The translations under genes were made by a program, and so were the position numbers. From the NCBI RefSeq assembly GCF_000373145.1, contig NZ_KB890603.1, forward strand, positions 186,001 to 250,000: a stretch of 64,000 nucleotides of DNA, given 5' to 3'. The stretch comes from Thermus oshimai DSM 12092 (lineage in GTDB: Bacteria; Deinococcota; Deinococci; Deinococcales; Thermaceae). This document shows positions 8,849 to 16,279 of the stretch, in pieces (positions within the stretch are counted from its first letter, which is position 1; the number at the start of each line of letters is the position of its first letter). Below the pieces are notes generated by a model. It was not told the DNA's origin. It saw only the letters and a program-made list of their open reading frames with translations, and did no database searches.

Positions 8849-9604
8849 TTATGGGCCGGCCTTGGGGCCTTCCCCGGTGAAGAGCACCCCTTGGGCCCCA
8901 TGGGCCTTCAGGATGGGCCAGGCCTCCTCCTTCAGCACGAAGAGGGCCTTGGCCAGGGCCTCCGCCAGGAGGGCGCTTCCCGCCAGGACCGTGGCCTGGA
9001 GCCCCGCCGCGGGCCTCCCCGTCCTGGGGTCCAGGAGGTGGGCCCCCCGGTGGCGGACCCCGCTGGTGGCCACGCCCCCTTCCCCCAGGCGGAGGGTGTG
9101 GGCGGGGGGGGCGTTGTCCGGGCCCAGGGGGTCTTCCAGGGCCACCAGGGCTTCCCCCAGCCCCAGGCGGGCCAGGTCCCCCCCGAGGTTCACCAGGACG
9201 GCCCGGGCCCCCAGGGCCTTGGCCTTGGCCGCCGCCCGGTCGGCGATGTAGCCCTTGGCCAGCCCGTCCAGGTCTATGGGGGCGAAAAGCTCCACCCGGT
9301 TCCCCGCAAGGTGGTAGGGCACCCCCCCATGGCGGGGGGCGGGGTGGAAGGCCCCTTGGGTGGCCTCCATGAGCCTCAGGGCCTCCTCCAGGAGGAAGCC
9401 CATCTCCGGGCTCACTTCCCCTCCTCCTTGGGCCAAAAGCCGGGTGAGCTCGCTCTCCCGGTGGCGGCTGAAGAGGCCTTCCAGGCGGACGACCTCCTCC
9501 TGGATGGCCCTTAGGGCCCGCCGGGCCGCCCAAGGGGGGGCGAGGAGCTGGACCTCCAGGTGGCTTCCCAGCACCCCTTCCCACCTGACCCCGTGCCGGC
9601 CCAT
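8849..9604 (-). CDS. apbE: FAD:protein FMN transferase (ApbE family)
   Basis: Transfers FMN from FAD to a Thr or Ser of target redox proteins. The 251-aa protein carries the family motifs DLDGLAKGYIADRAA, LVNLGGDL, GVATSG and HLLDPRTGRPA. No lipoprotein or Sec signal is evident, although most ApbE proteins act outside the cytoplasm. This is odd and may mean modification before export of the Tat substrate next door. It is first of a three-gene operon (apbE, DUF2271, PepSY). The ATG at 9604 is preceded 7 bases upstream by TACCCT and then by a direct repeat that could bind the divergent response regulator. Confidence 0.88.
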   Translation of the reverse strand: MGRHGVRWEGVLGSHLEVQLLAPPWAARRALRAIQEEVVRLEGLFSRHRESELTRLLAQGGGEVSPEMGFLLEEALRLMEATQGAFHPAPRHGGVPYHLAGNRVELFAPIDLDGLAKGYIADRAAAKAKALGARAVLVNLGGDLARLGLGEALVALEDPLGPDNAPPAHTLRLGEGGVATSGVRHRGAHLLDPRTGRPAAGLQATVLAGSALLAEALAKALFVLKEEAWPILKAHGAQGVLFTGEGPKAGP

Positions 9605-9611
9605 GCCCTAA

Positions 9612-9695
9612 AGGGTAGGGGCGGGCGGTTAGGCGGGCGTTAAATACCGGGCACCGAGGCCAGTAACCTCTGCCTAACCCCTCCTGGCGCATACT
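9612..9695. promoter_or_regulatory. Divergent promoter region with two GTTAG/GTTAA-type direct repeats
   Basis: Towards apbE (minus), the order is TTAAC-N6-CTAAC (9628-9643), 10 bases, then TACCCT (9612-9617) and the ATG 7 bases on. Towards the response regulator (plus), the order is GTAAC-N6-CTAAC (9663-9678), 11 bases, then CATACT (9690-9695) and the ATG 6 bases on. Direct repeats with an 11-bp period just upstream of -10 are typical of OmpR-family regulators. The inference is that the adjacent regulator controls both directions. Confidence 0.6.
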
Positions 9696-9701
9696 GGGGG
9701 C

Positions 9702-10361
9702 ATGCGCATCCTCCTTTTGGAGGACGAGCCCCGCCTGGGCCGGGCCCTGGAGCGGACCCTTTCCGCCCAGGGGTGGAGCGTGGTCTGGGCGAAGGGGCTG
9801 GAGGGGGCGCGGGAGGCCTTCCTCGAGGCCGAGCCCGACCTCATGGTCCTGGACGTGCGCCTGCCCGAAGACGAGGACGGGGGGTTCCGCCTGGCGGAGG
9901 AGGTGCGGAGGGCGGGCTACAAGGGGGCCATCCTCTTCCTCACCGCCCGGGACACCCTGGCGGACCGGGTCTATGGCCTGGACCTGGGCGGGGACGACTA
10001 CCTGGTGAAGCCCTTCGCCCTGGAGGAGTTCTTGGCCCGGGTGCGGGCCCTTCTCCGCCGATCGGCGGAGGTGAAGACGGGACGGCTCGTCCTGGGGCCT
10101 TTGGAGGTGGACCTCTCGGGGCGGGCCGTGCATCGGGAGGGCCAGCGGGTGGACCTTTCCCCCAGGGAGTTCGCCCTCCTGGAGCTTTTGGCCCTGCACC
10201 CCGGGCGGCTTTTCCCCCCGGAGGAGGTGGCGGAGCGGGTCTTCGGGGACGGGGAGAAGGTGGGGGCGGTGAAGGTCTACGTCCACTACCTGAGGCAGAA
10301 GCTGGGCCCGGAGGTCATCCGCACCGTCCCCGGGGGGTACCGGTTGGGGTATGACCCTTAG
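9702..10361 (+). CDS. OmpR-family response regulator
   Basis: DNA-binding response regulator of 219 aa. The receiver domain has the acidic pocket (LLEDEP), the phosphorylation site Asp51 (LMVLDVRLP) and a conserved Lys in YLVKPFA. The C-terminal winged helix has the OmpR-type pattern LSPREFALLELLALHPGRLF and ending VRTVPGGYRLGY. The leaderless start is preceded by CATACT and a direct repeat, which suggests autoregulation. It overlaps the kinase gene by 11 bp. The divergent flavin-redox operon is the likely target. The signal is unknown. Confidence 0.92.
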   Translation: MRILLLEDEPRLGRALERTLSAQGWSVVWAKGLEGAREAFLEAEPDLMVLDVRLPEDEDGGFRLAEEVRRAGYKGAILFLTARDTLADRVYGLDLGGDDYLVKPFALEEFLARVRALLRRSAEVKTGRLVLGPLEVDLSGRAVHREGQRVDLSPREFALLELLALHPGRLFPPEEVAERVFGDGEKVGAVKVYVHYLRQKLGPEVIRTVPGGYRLGYDP

Positions 10362-11580
10362 GGGTAGGCTGGCCCTCTTCCTCCTCCTGGCGGTGGGGGG
10401 TGCCCTCCTGGCCCAGGGGGTTTTGAGCTACGCGGCCTTCAAGGGCCTCATTGAGCGGGACATGGACCGCTCCCTTTTCCTCTACCTCGAGGCCCTCACC
10501 GAGGGGCGCCGCCCCCCCAGGGGGGAGTTCGCCTACCGGCTCCTTGCGGACCACGAGGAAAGGAGCCCGGGCTTCCCCGACCTCCCCCCCCTCCCCCCGG
10601 GCCGGTACTGGCGGGAGGGGTGGCGGGTGGTGGTCTTTCCCGTGCCCGGGGGCACCCTGACCCTGGCCCGCTACGAGCCGGGGGCGGCCTCCGCCCTGGG
10701 CCGCTTCCGCCTGGCCCTTTTGGGTTCCGGGGCCTTTCTCGCCCTCCTTGCCGCCCTCCTCGCCTACCGCCTTGCGGGAAGCGCCCTCAGGCCCCTGGCC
10801 CGCCTCACGGAGGTGGCCCGGGAGGTGGCCGAGGCCCAGGACCTGGCCCGGCGGGTGGAGGTGCGGGGCGGGGGGGAGCTTAAGGCCCTGGCGGAGAGCT
10901 TCAACCACATGCTGGACCGGCTCCAAGCCTTTTGGGAGCGGGAGCGGCGCTTCACCCGGGACGCGGCCCACGAGCTCAGGACCCCCCTGGCCGCGGCCCT
11001 GGCCCAGCTGGAGGCGGCGGAGGCCGGGTACCTGCCCAAGGAGGAGGCCCTTTCCGAGGCCAAGGCGGAGCTCCTCCGCCTCAAGCGCCTGGTGGAGGCC
11101 CTCCTCCTCCTGGCCCGGGAAGGGCGGGTGGAGCGGGTGGACCTGGACCTGGCCCGGCTGGCCGAGGAGGAGGCCCGGCGCTTCGGGGCGGCCTACGAGG
11201 GTCCGGAAAGCCTTCCCTACCGGGGCGACCCCCTCCTCCTGGCCCAGGCCCTGAGGAACCTCCTGCAAAACGCCTTCCTCCACGGGGAGGGGCGGGGGGT
11301 GCGGGTGCGGGTGGGGGTGGAGGGGGGATGGGCCTTCCTCGAGGTGGCGGACCAGGGCCCCGGGCTGCCCCAAGGGGCCTGGGAGGAGGTGGGCCGCCCC
11401 TTCTTCCGGGCCTCGAGCCAACCGGGGGAGGGGCTTGGGCTTTCCGTGGCCAAGAAGGTGGCCGAGGCCCATGGGGGGAGGCTTTCCCTCCAGCCCAACG
11501 CCCCCACGGGCCTCCGGGCGCGTTTGGAGCTTCCCCTAAAAGGTGGGGAGGCGCACCCTGCCTTTCCTCCCTTCCCTTAG
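10351..11580 (+). CDS. Sensor histidine kinase
   Basis: The 409-aa membrane kinase partners the preceding regulator. It has an N-terminal transmembrane helix, a roughly 100-residue extracytoplasmic domain, a second helix near 115-140 and a HAMP segment. These are followed by the phospho-acceptor site (DAAHELRTPLAAALAQLEAA) and an ATPase domain (NLLQNAFLHGEG, DQGPGLPQG, GLGLSVAKKVAEAHGG). All kinase boxes are intact. The ATG lies within the end of the regulator gene. The sensor domain is short and Pro-rich and does not reveal a ligand. Confidence 0.92.
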   Translation: MTLRGRLALFLLLAVGGALLAQGVLSYAAFKGLIERDMDRSLFLYLEALTEGRRPPRGEFAYRLLADHEERSPGFPDLPPLPPGRYWREGWRVVVFPVPGGTLTLARYEPGAASALGRFRLALLGSGAFLALLAALLAYRLAGSALRPLARLTEVAREVAEAQDLARRVEVRGGGELKALAESFNHMLDRLQAFWERERRFTRDAAHELRTPLAAALAQLEAAEAGYLPKEEALSEAKAELLRLKRLVEALLLLAREGRVERVDLDLARLAEEEARRFGAAYEGPESLPYRGDPLLLAQALRNLLQNAFLHGEGRGVRVRVGVEGGWAFLEVADQGPGLPQGAWEEVGRPFFRASSQPGEGLGLSVAKKVAEAHGGRLSLQPNAPTGLRARLELPLKGGEAHPAFPPFP

Positions 11581-11590
11581 GCTTTAGAGC

Positions 11591-11977
11591 ATGTACGAGG
11601 TTCTCCTCCTTCTCCACAACCTCCTGCGCTGGTTCGTGCTCCTTTTCGGCCTCTGGGCCCTCCTCCGGCCCGAGCCCCGCCCCGGGGCCTTCTTCGCCCA
11701 CGCCCTCACCCTCCAGGTGGTCCTGGGCCTCCTCCTGGCCTTCGTTAGCCCCCTCTTCCAAGGGGCCCTGGCCGCCCTGGGGGAGGTGATGCGTGCTGGG
11801 GGCGAGCCCCGCTACTTCGTGGCCGAGCACTGGGTGGGGGGGCTTTTGGCCCTGGGCCTCGCCCACGCGGGCCTCGCCCGGGCGCGAAAGGGGCAGGGGG
11901 CGCGCCTCCTCTTCGCCCTAAGCCTCCTCGTCCTCCTCCTTTCCATCCCCTGGTTCCGGCCCCTCCTCCGCCTCTAG
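11591..11977 (+). CDS. Four-helix membrane protein of unknown function
   Basis: The 128-aa protein has about four transmembrane segments. It begins with the pattern YEVLLLLHNLLRWFVLL and contains a second conserved-looking His in FVAEHWVGG. Proteins of this shape with His in helices 1 and 3 are sometimes annotated as cytochrome b-like, but no haem-binding pair is proven here. It starts 10 bp after the kinase gene and is probably the third gene of that operon, fitting a membrane redox theme. Its last 60 bp overlap the convergent amrB gene. Confidence 0.6.
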   Translation: MYEVLLLLHNLLRWFVLLFGLWALLRPEPRPGAFFAHALTLQVVLGLLLAFVSPLFQGALAALGEVMRAGGEPRYFVAEHWVGGLLALGLAHAGLARARKGQGARLLFALSLLVLLLSIPWFRPLLRL

Positions 11978-12760
11978 GTAGGCCACCGCCGCGTACCCCA
12001 CCACCCGCGCCCGCTCCCCCTTGGCCTCGGCGCTGGTGGCGTAGGCCAGGAGCCTGGGCCGCCACCCTAAGCCCCGGGCCAAGGCGGTGAGGCTCGCCCA
12101 GGGGAGGCGGCCGCAGGCCTCGCTTTCGGCCAGGGCCAGGGGGTCTAGGGCCAGGGCCTTCTCCAGGGTCTTCCCGTCCCGCGCCCGGGCCACGGGCTCG
12201 GGGTGGTAGTGGGAGAGGTCGCTGCTGGCCACCACCAGGTCCCGGGGCCCGAGCTCCTCCCCCAGGGCCTCGGCCACCCCCAGGGGGTCCACCTCCCCAA
12301 AGAGGAGGGGGAGGATGGGGGTTTGGGGCAGGACCACCTGGAGGAAGGGGAGGAGGACCTCCAGGCTATGCTCCTCCCGGAAGGGTTCCTCCAGGGCTCG
12401 GAAGGGGTGGCCCCGGGCGAGGAGCCTCCTCCCCCCTTCCAGGTCCACGGGGGTTTCCCCCAAAGGGGTGCGCCAGGCCCGGTAGGGGTGGAAGGCCACC
12501 CCCAGGAAGGGGACGAAGTGGCTCGGGCCCAGGAGGAGGACCCTCCGGGCCCGCCCCTTCCAGGCGGAAAGGGCCCGGAAGGCCTCCGCCGCCACCCGGC
12601 CGGAGTAGAGGTAGCCCGCGTGGGGGGCCAGGGCCCCCCGGACCCCGGGAAGGGGGGGCGTGCGGGCCGCTTCCAGAAGGCCCTCCACCTCCCGCCGGAG
12701 GGTTTCCCCCTCCCGGGGGTAGAAGACCCCCGCCGCCGCCTCCCGCCTCACCAGCTCCAT
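11918..12760 (-). CDS. amrB: AmmeMemoRadiSam system protein B (Memo-like)
   Basis: The 280-aa protein is of the Memo/AmrB family, structurally related to extradiol dioxygenases. Family motifs are ALAPHAGYLYSG near the N-terminus, VLLLGPSHF, and VASSDLSHYHPEP. Together these supply the conserved His residues. The ATG at 12760 (MELVRREAAAGVFYP) overlaps the end of the radical SAM gene by 13 bp, showing coupling. The C-terminal 20 residues are an acidic extension lying in a 60-bp overlap with the convergent gene. The family substrate is not firmly known. Confidence 0.85.
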   Translation of the reverse strand: MELVRREAAAGVFYPREGETLRREVEGLLEAARTPPLPGVRGALAPHAGYLYSGRVAAEAFRALSAWKGRARRVLLLGPSHFVPFLGVAFHPYRAWRTPLGETPVDLEGGRRLLARGHPFRALEEPFREEHSLEVLLPFLQVVLPQTPILPLLFGEVDPLGVAEALGEELGPRDLVVASSDLSHYHPEPVARARDGKTLEKALALDPLALAESEACGRLPWASLTALARGLGWRPRLLAYATSAEAKGERARVVGYAAVAYLEAEEGPEPGDGKEEDEEA

Positions 12761-13791
12761 ACCCCGGGGATCCTCCGGCCGCACCCCGGGCAGACCCCGG
12801 GGTCCGTCCACAGGGCCTCCACCCGGTAGCCCCGCCGCTTCAGGAGGAGGCGGCCGCAGTCCGGGCAGCGGGTGGAGCTCCGCTCCTCGTCCAGGATGTT
12901 GCCCAGATAGACGAAGCGCATCCCCTCCTCCTTGGCGATCTCGTAGGCCTTAAGCAGGGTTTCCCGCCGGGTGGGGGTGAGGTGGGGCATGCGGTAGTCC
13001 GGGTGGGCGGCGGTGAGGTGCCAGGGGATCTCCGGGGAAAGCCCTTTGAGGAAGCGGGCCATGGCGCGAAGCTCCCCTTCCTCCGTGTTGTACCCCTCCA
13101 GGAGGAGGGTGGTCACCTCCACCCAGACCCCCTGGGCCACCAGGTGCTCGAGGCTCTCCAGCACCGGCTTCAGCCGGGCCCCGCAGATCTCCCGGTAGAA
13201 GGCCTCGCGGAAGCCCTTGAGGTCCACATTGGCCGCGTCCAGGTAGGGGCGGATGTAGGCCCAGGCCTCCTTCGTCTCAAAACCGCTGGTCACGAAGACG
13301 GTCTTCATGCCCCGTTCCTTGGCCAGAAGGGCCGTGTCCCGGGCGTACTCTACGAAGACCGCGGGCTCGTTGTAGGTGAAGGCGAGGAGCCGCACCCCCA
13401 AGGCCTCCGCCGCGGCCACCACCCGTTCTGGGGGGAAGTCCTCTCCCAGGTAGGCCCCCGCGCCCCCTTCGCCGAAGGGGAAGTCCCGGAACTGGCTGAT
13501 GGTCCAGTTCTGGCAGAAGGCGCAGAAGAGGTTGCACCCCACGGTGCCCAAGGAGAGGATCCCCTCCCCCGGGTGGAAGTGGAAGAGGGGCTTCTTCTCC
13601 ACGGGGTCCACGTGCAGGGCCGCCGCCTTGCCGTAGGTGGCCAGGTAAAGCCGCCCCCCCAGGTTCCGGCGCACCCCGCACTTCCCCGCGCCCCCCTGGG
13701 GGATGGCGCAGTAGTGGGCGCAGGCCCGGCACTGGACAAAGCCCTTGGGCAGGGGACGGACCAGATCGGCTTCCCTTAAGGCCGCGGTCAT
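12748..13791 (-). CDS. amrS: AmmeMemoRadiSam system radical SAM enzyme
   Basis: The 347-aa radical SAM protein has the cluster motif CNLFCAFC (CxxxCxxC), where a 4Fe-4S cluster would cleave S-adenosylmethionine. Extra Cys pairs lie at the N-terminus (CRACAHYC, CGVRRN) and the C-terminus (CPDCG, CPGCG), which suggests additional metal sites. It heads an amrS-amrB operon. The AMMECR1-domain partner is not in this window. The start is the ATG at 13791 with GGTGAAGG upstream. The promoter shares a palindrome with the divergent SWIM gene. Confidence 0.88.
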   Translation of the reverse strand: MTAALREADLVRPLPKGFVQCRACAHYCAIPQGGAGKCGVRRNLGGRLYLATYGKAAALHVDPVEKKPLFHFHPGEGILSLGTVGCNLFCAFCQNWTISQFRDFPFGEGGAGAYLGEDFPPERVVAAAEALGVRLLAFTYNEPAVFVEYARDTALLAKERGMKTVFVTSGFETKEAWAYIRPYLDAANVDLKGFREAFYREICGARLKPVLESLEHLVAQGVWVEVTTLLLEGYNTEEGELRAMARFLKGLSPEIPWHLTAAHPDYRMPHLTPTRRETLLKAYEIAKEEGMRFVYLGNILDEERSSTRCPDCGRLLLKRRGYRVEALWTDPGVCPGCGRRIPGVWSW

Positions 13792-13810
13792 TCCATAGCC
13801 TTCACCCCTG

Positions 13811-13828
13811 ATTGTAGCGCGCTACACT
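13811..13828. promoter_or_regulatory. Palindromic back-to-back -10 boxes of a divergent promoter
   Basis: A perfect 14-bp palindrome, TGTAGCGCGCTACA (13813-13826), contains both -10 elements: TACACT on plus (13823-13828), 7 bases before the GTG of the SWIM gene, and TACAAT on minus (13816-13811) towards amrS. The two boxes share the palindrome arms, so both polymerases or one repressor would contact the same site. Confidence 0.6.
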
Positions 13829-13835
13829 AAGCTTC

Positions 13836-15248
13836 GTGAAGCCCTTTCCCCCGGAAAAGGAGGAGGACTTCGCCCCCTTCTTCCCCGAGGAGGTCCTGAG
13901 GCGGGGCCTGGCCTACGCCCGCGAGGGGCGGGTCCTGAGGGTCTACCGGCTGGGGGAAAGGCTTCTTGGGGAGGTGCTGGGCTCGGAGGGGGTCCCTTAC
14001 CGGGTGGAGGTGGGCCCGGGGCTTTCGGGGGGGTGCACCTGCCCCTACCCGGGCTTTCCCTGCAAGCACGCGGCGGCCCTCCTCTACGCCTACCTGGAAC
14101 GGGGGGGAAGGGACCTCAAGGAGGCCCTGGAGGCCCTCTCCCCCGAGGAGGCCAAGGCCCTCCTCCTGGCCCTTGCCGCCCTGCCCCGGGTGGGGGGGCT
14201 TCTCCTGGAGGCCCTCTTCCCGGAAAGGGCCCTGGAAGAGGAGGTTCGGGAGCTCAAGGCCGCCTTCCGCCTGGGGCTTTGGCCCGAGGAGGCCCTGGAG
14301 GCCCTCCTCCTGCGGCTTCCCAAGGTGGAGCGGCCGGAACCCCTCCTTAAGCTCCTGGAGGCCCTGCTCCAGGCCCCCAAGGACCCCGGCCCCTACCTGG
14401 GCCCCCTCCTCGCCCGCTACGGGGAGCTCAAAGGCCCCCTAAAGCCCCTCCTCGCCCTCCTCCTCCGCCACCCCCTGCCCGAGCTGGTCCGGGGCTTCCT
14501 GGAGATGGCCAAGGCCCGCCCCGAGGAGGCCCTGCCCCTCCTGGAGGGGAGGGACCCCTTGAAGGAGGCCCTGAGGCGGGAGCTCCTCTTCGCCCTGGGG
14601 CGGGAGGAAGAGGCCCTGGCGCTCATGAAGGCCCGCCTCGAGGCCCCTGAGGACTACCTGGCCCTGGTGGACCGCCTCCTCGCCCTGGGGCGGAAGGAAG
14701 AGGCTCTCTTCTACGCGGAGGAGGCCCTGAACTGGTTCGGCAAGGACCCCCGGCTTTTCCCCCTGGCGGACCTCCTAGCAAGCCAAAGGGGCCTCCCCGA
14801 GGACCTCCTCCGCCGCTTCCACCTGCGCCCGAACCTTTCGGACTACGCCGCCCTCAAGGCCCTTCTCGGCCCCCGCTTCAGGGAGGAGAGGCCCAGCCTC
14901 CTCAAGGCCGTGAAGGACCCCGCCCTTCTCGCCCGGATCCACCTCCTGGAGGAGGACTGGAAGGCCCTAGACCGCCTCCTCCAGCGCGCCCCCCCAGAGG
15001 CCTACCCCGCCCTGGCCGAGGCCTTGGAGGAGCGGCTTCCGGGGGAGGCCTCGAGGCTCTACCTGGAAGCGGCTCGAGGCCTCATAGAGAAGGGCGGAAG
15101 GGCCCGCTACCGGGAGGCCGCCCGCCTCTTAGGGCGGGCCAAGACCCTGGACGGGAAGCGGGTGGAGGGCTTCTTGCGGGACTTAAAGGCCCTCTACCCC
15201 AGGCGGCGGGCCCTTTGGGAGGAGCTCGCCCCCCTCTCATCTTCCTAG
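13836..15248 (+). CDS. SWIM zinc-finger protein with helical repeats
   Basis: The 470-aa protein has a SWIM domain in its N-terminal 100 residues. The zinc ligands are Cys67, Cys69, Cys76 and His78 (CTCPYPGFPCKH), preceded by the usual short beta segment. SWIM domains bind DNA or proteins. The remaining 370 residues are leucine-rich helical repeats resembling TPR or HEAT solenoids, with no enzyme motif. The start is a GTG at 13836 with a leaderless -10 box; no ATG fits. The stop lies 15 bp before the next start, so it may be cotranscribed with the acyltransferase. Its function is unknown. Confidence 0.75.
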   Translation: MKPFPPEKEEDFAPFFPEEVLRRGLAYAREGRVLRVYRLGERLLGEVLGSEGVPYRVEVGPGLSGGCTCPYPGFPCKHAAALLYAYLERGGRDLKEALEALSPEEAKALLLALAALPRVGGLLLEALFPERALEEEVRELKAAFRLGLWPEEALEALLLRLPKVERPEPLLKLLEALLQAPKDPGPYLGPLLARYGELKGPLKPLLALLLRHPLPELVRGFLEMAKARPEEALPLLEGRDPLKEALRRELLFALGREEEALALMKARLEAPEDYLALVDRLLALGRKEEALFYAEEALNWFGKDPRLFPLADLLASQRGLPEDLLRRFHLRPNLSDYAALKALLGPRFREERPSLLKAVKDPALLARIHLLEEDWKALDRLLQRAPPEAYPALAEALEERLPGEASRLYLEAARGLIEKGGRARYREAARLLGRAKTLDGKRVEGFLRDLKALYPRRRALWEELAPLSSS

Positions 15249-15262
15249 GGGAGAATGGGGGG

Positions 15263-16279
15263 GTGGAACGCTTCCCCTGGGTGGAGGTCTTCCGGGGGCT
15301 GGCCATCCTGGAGGTGGTCCTCCACCACCTCCTAGGGCGTTTCCTACGGGAGGTCCCCCCGGAAACCCCCTTGTGGCTTGGGATCCTGGCCCTGAACCGC
15401 ACCCTGCACTTTGCCGTCCCCGCTTTCCTCTTCATGACCACGGTGGTCCTGGGGGTGGCCCTGGGGCGGGGGATGGCCCTGGGCCGCTACTTCCAGAACC
15501 GCGTCCTGAGGCTTCTTTGGCCCTACCTCCTTTGGAGCGGGGTGTACCTCCTCTTCCGCTTTCTGGACCACGGGGCCTTCCAGCCGGAACGGATCCCCCA
15601 CCAGCTCCTCTGGGGCAAGGCCTACTACCACCTCTACTTCCTGCTGGTGGCCCTGGAGCTAGCCCTGGTCCTGCCCCTCCTGGCCCCCCTGGTGCGGCGG
15701 AGGCCCCACGGGGCCTGGTTCCTCCTCTTCGGGGTGGGCCTCACCCTGCTGGTCTACTTCGCCAACCGCTACCTGTACCGCCTGCCCTACCCGGCCAGCA
15801 CCCTCCTTTGGTACGTCCCCGCGGTGGCCTTGGGCTTGTACGTGGCGAGCCGCATAGAGGACCTCCCCCGCCTCCTCCGCTTCTGGCCTATGGCCCTCCT
15901 CTTGGCCCTGGTGGGGCTTGGGGGCTATCTCCCCCTGGCCCTGGAGGCCTTCCAGGGGCGCCCGGTGAACACCTTCCACTACCAGGCCTTCCACTGGCTC
16001 TACACCACGGCCGTGGCCTTCCTCCTCCTCTTCCTGGCCCACCGCCTGGCCGGAGGGCCCCTCCGGGCCCCCTTGGCCTTCCTGGGCCGGTATTCCCTGC
16101 AGATTTACCTTCTCCATCCCATGGTCATCCGCCTTTTGGAGCGGGATCCCACCTTTCCCGAGCCTCTTGGGCTTAAGCCGGCCTTCCTCATCTACCTGGT
16201 TCTGGCCCTCTTCCTCCCTCTCCTCCTTGCTCATCTCCTGGTTCGGGCCCGACTTTCGCCCCTCCTCTTTGGGCGATGA
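15263..16279 (+). CDS. Membrane acyltransferase (acyltransferase 3 family)
   Basis: The 338-aa integral membrane protein has about ten hydrophobic helices. It opens with WVEVFRGLAILEVVLHHLLG, where Arg and a later His match the conserved pattern of acyltransferase-3/OafA-type enzymes that O-acylate surface sugars. It closes with LGRYSLQIYLLHPMVIRLL, also typical. The GTG at 15263 is chosen because it directly precedes this conserved region. An ATG nearby is out of frame. The end overlaps the next gene by 4 bp (ATGA). The substrate is unknown, perhaps a cell-envelope glycan. Confidence 0.75.
   Translation: MERFPWVEVFRGLAILEVVLHHLLGRFLREVPPETPLWLGILALNRTLHFAVPAFLFMTTVVLGVALGRGMALGRYFQNRVLRLLWPYLLWSGVYLLFRFLDHGAFQPERIPHQLLWGKAYYHLYFLLVALELALVLPLLAPLVRRRPHGAWFLLFGVGLTLLVYFANRYLYRLPYPASTLLWYVPAVALGLYVASRIEDLPRLLRFWPMALLLALVGLGGYLPLALEAFQGRPVNTFHYQAFHWLYTTAVAFLLLFLAHRLAGGPLRAPLAFLGRYSLQIYLLHPMVIRLLERDPTFPEPLGLKPAFLIYLVLALFLPLLLAHLLVRARLSPLLFGR

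Noticed and set aside
8319-10286. Long open frame of 655 codons on minus spanning apbE and the response regulator
   Set aside because: It is antisense to recognised genes and Pro/Gly/Arg-rich with no motif, the usual by-product of high G+C third positions.
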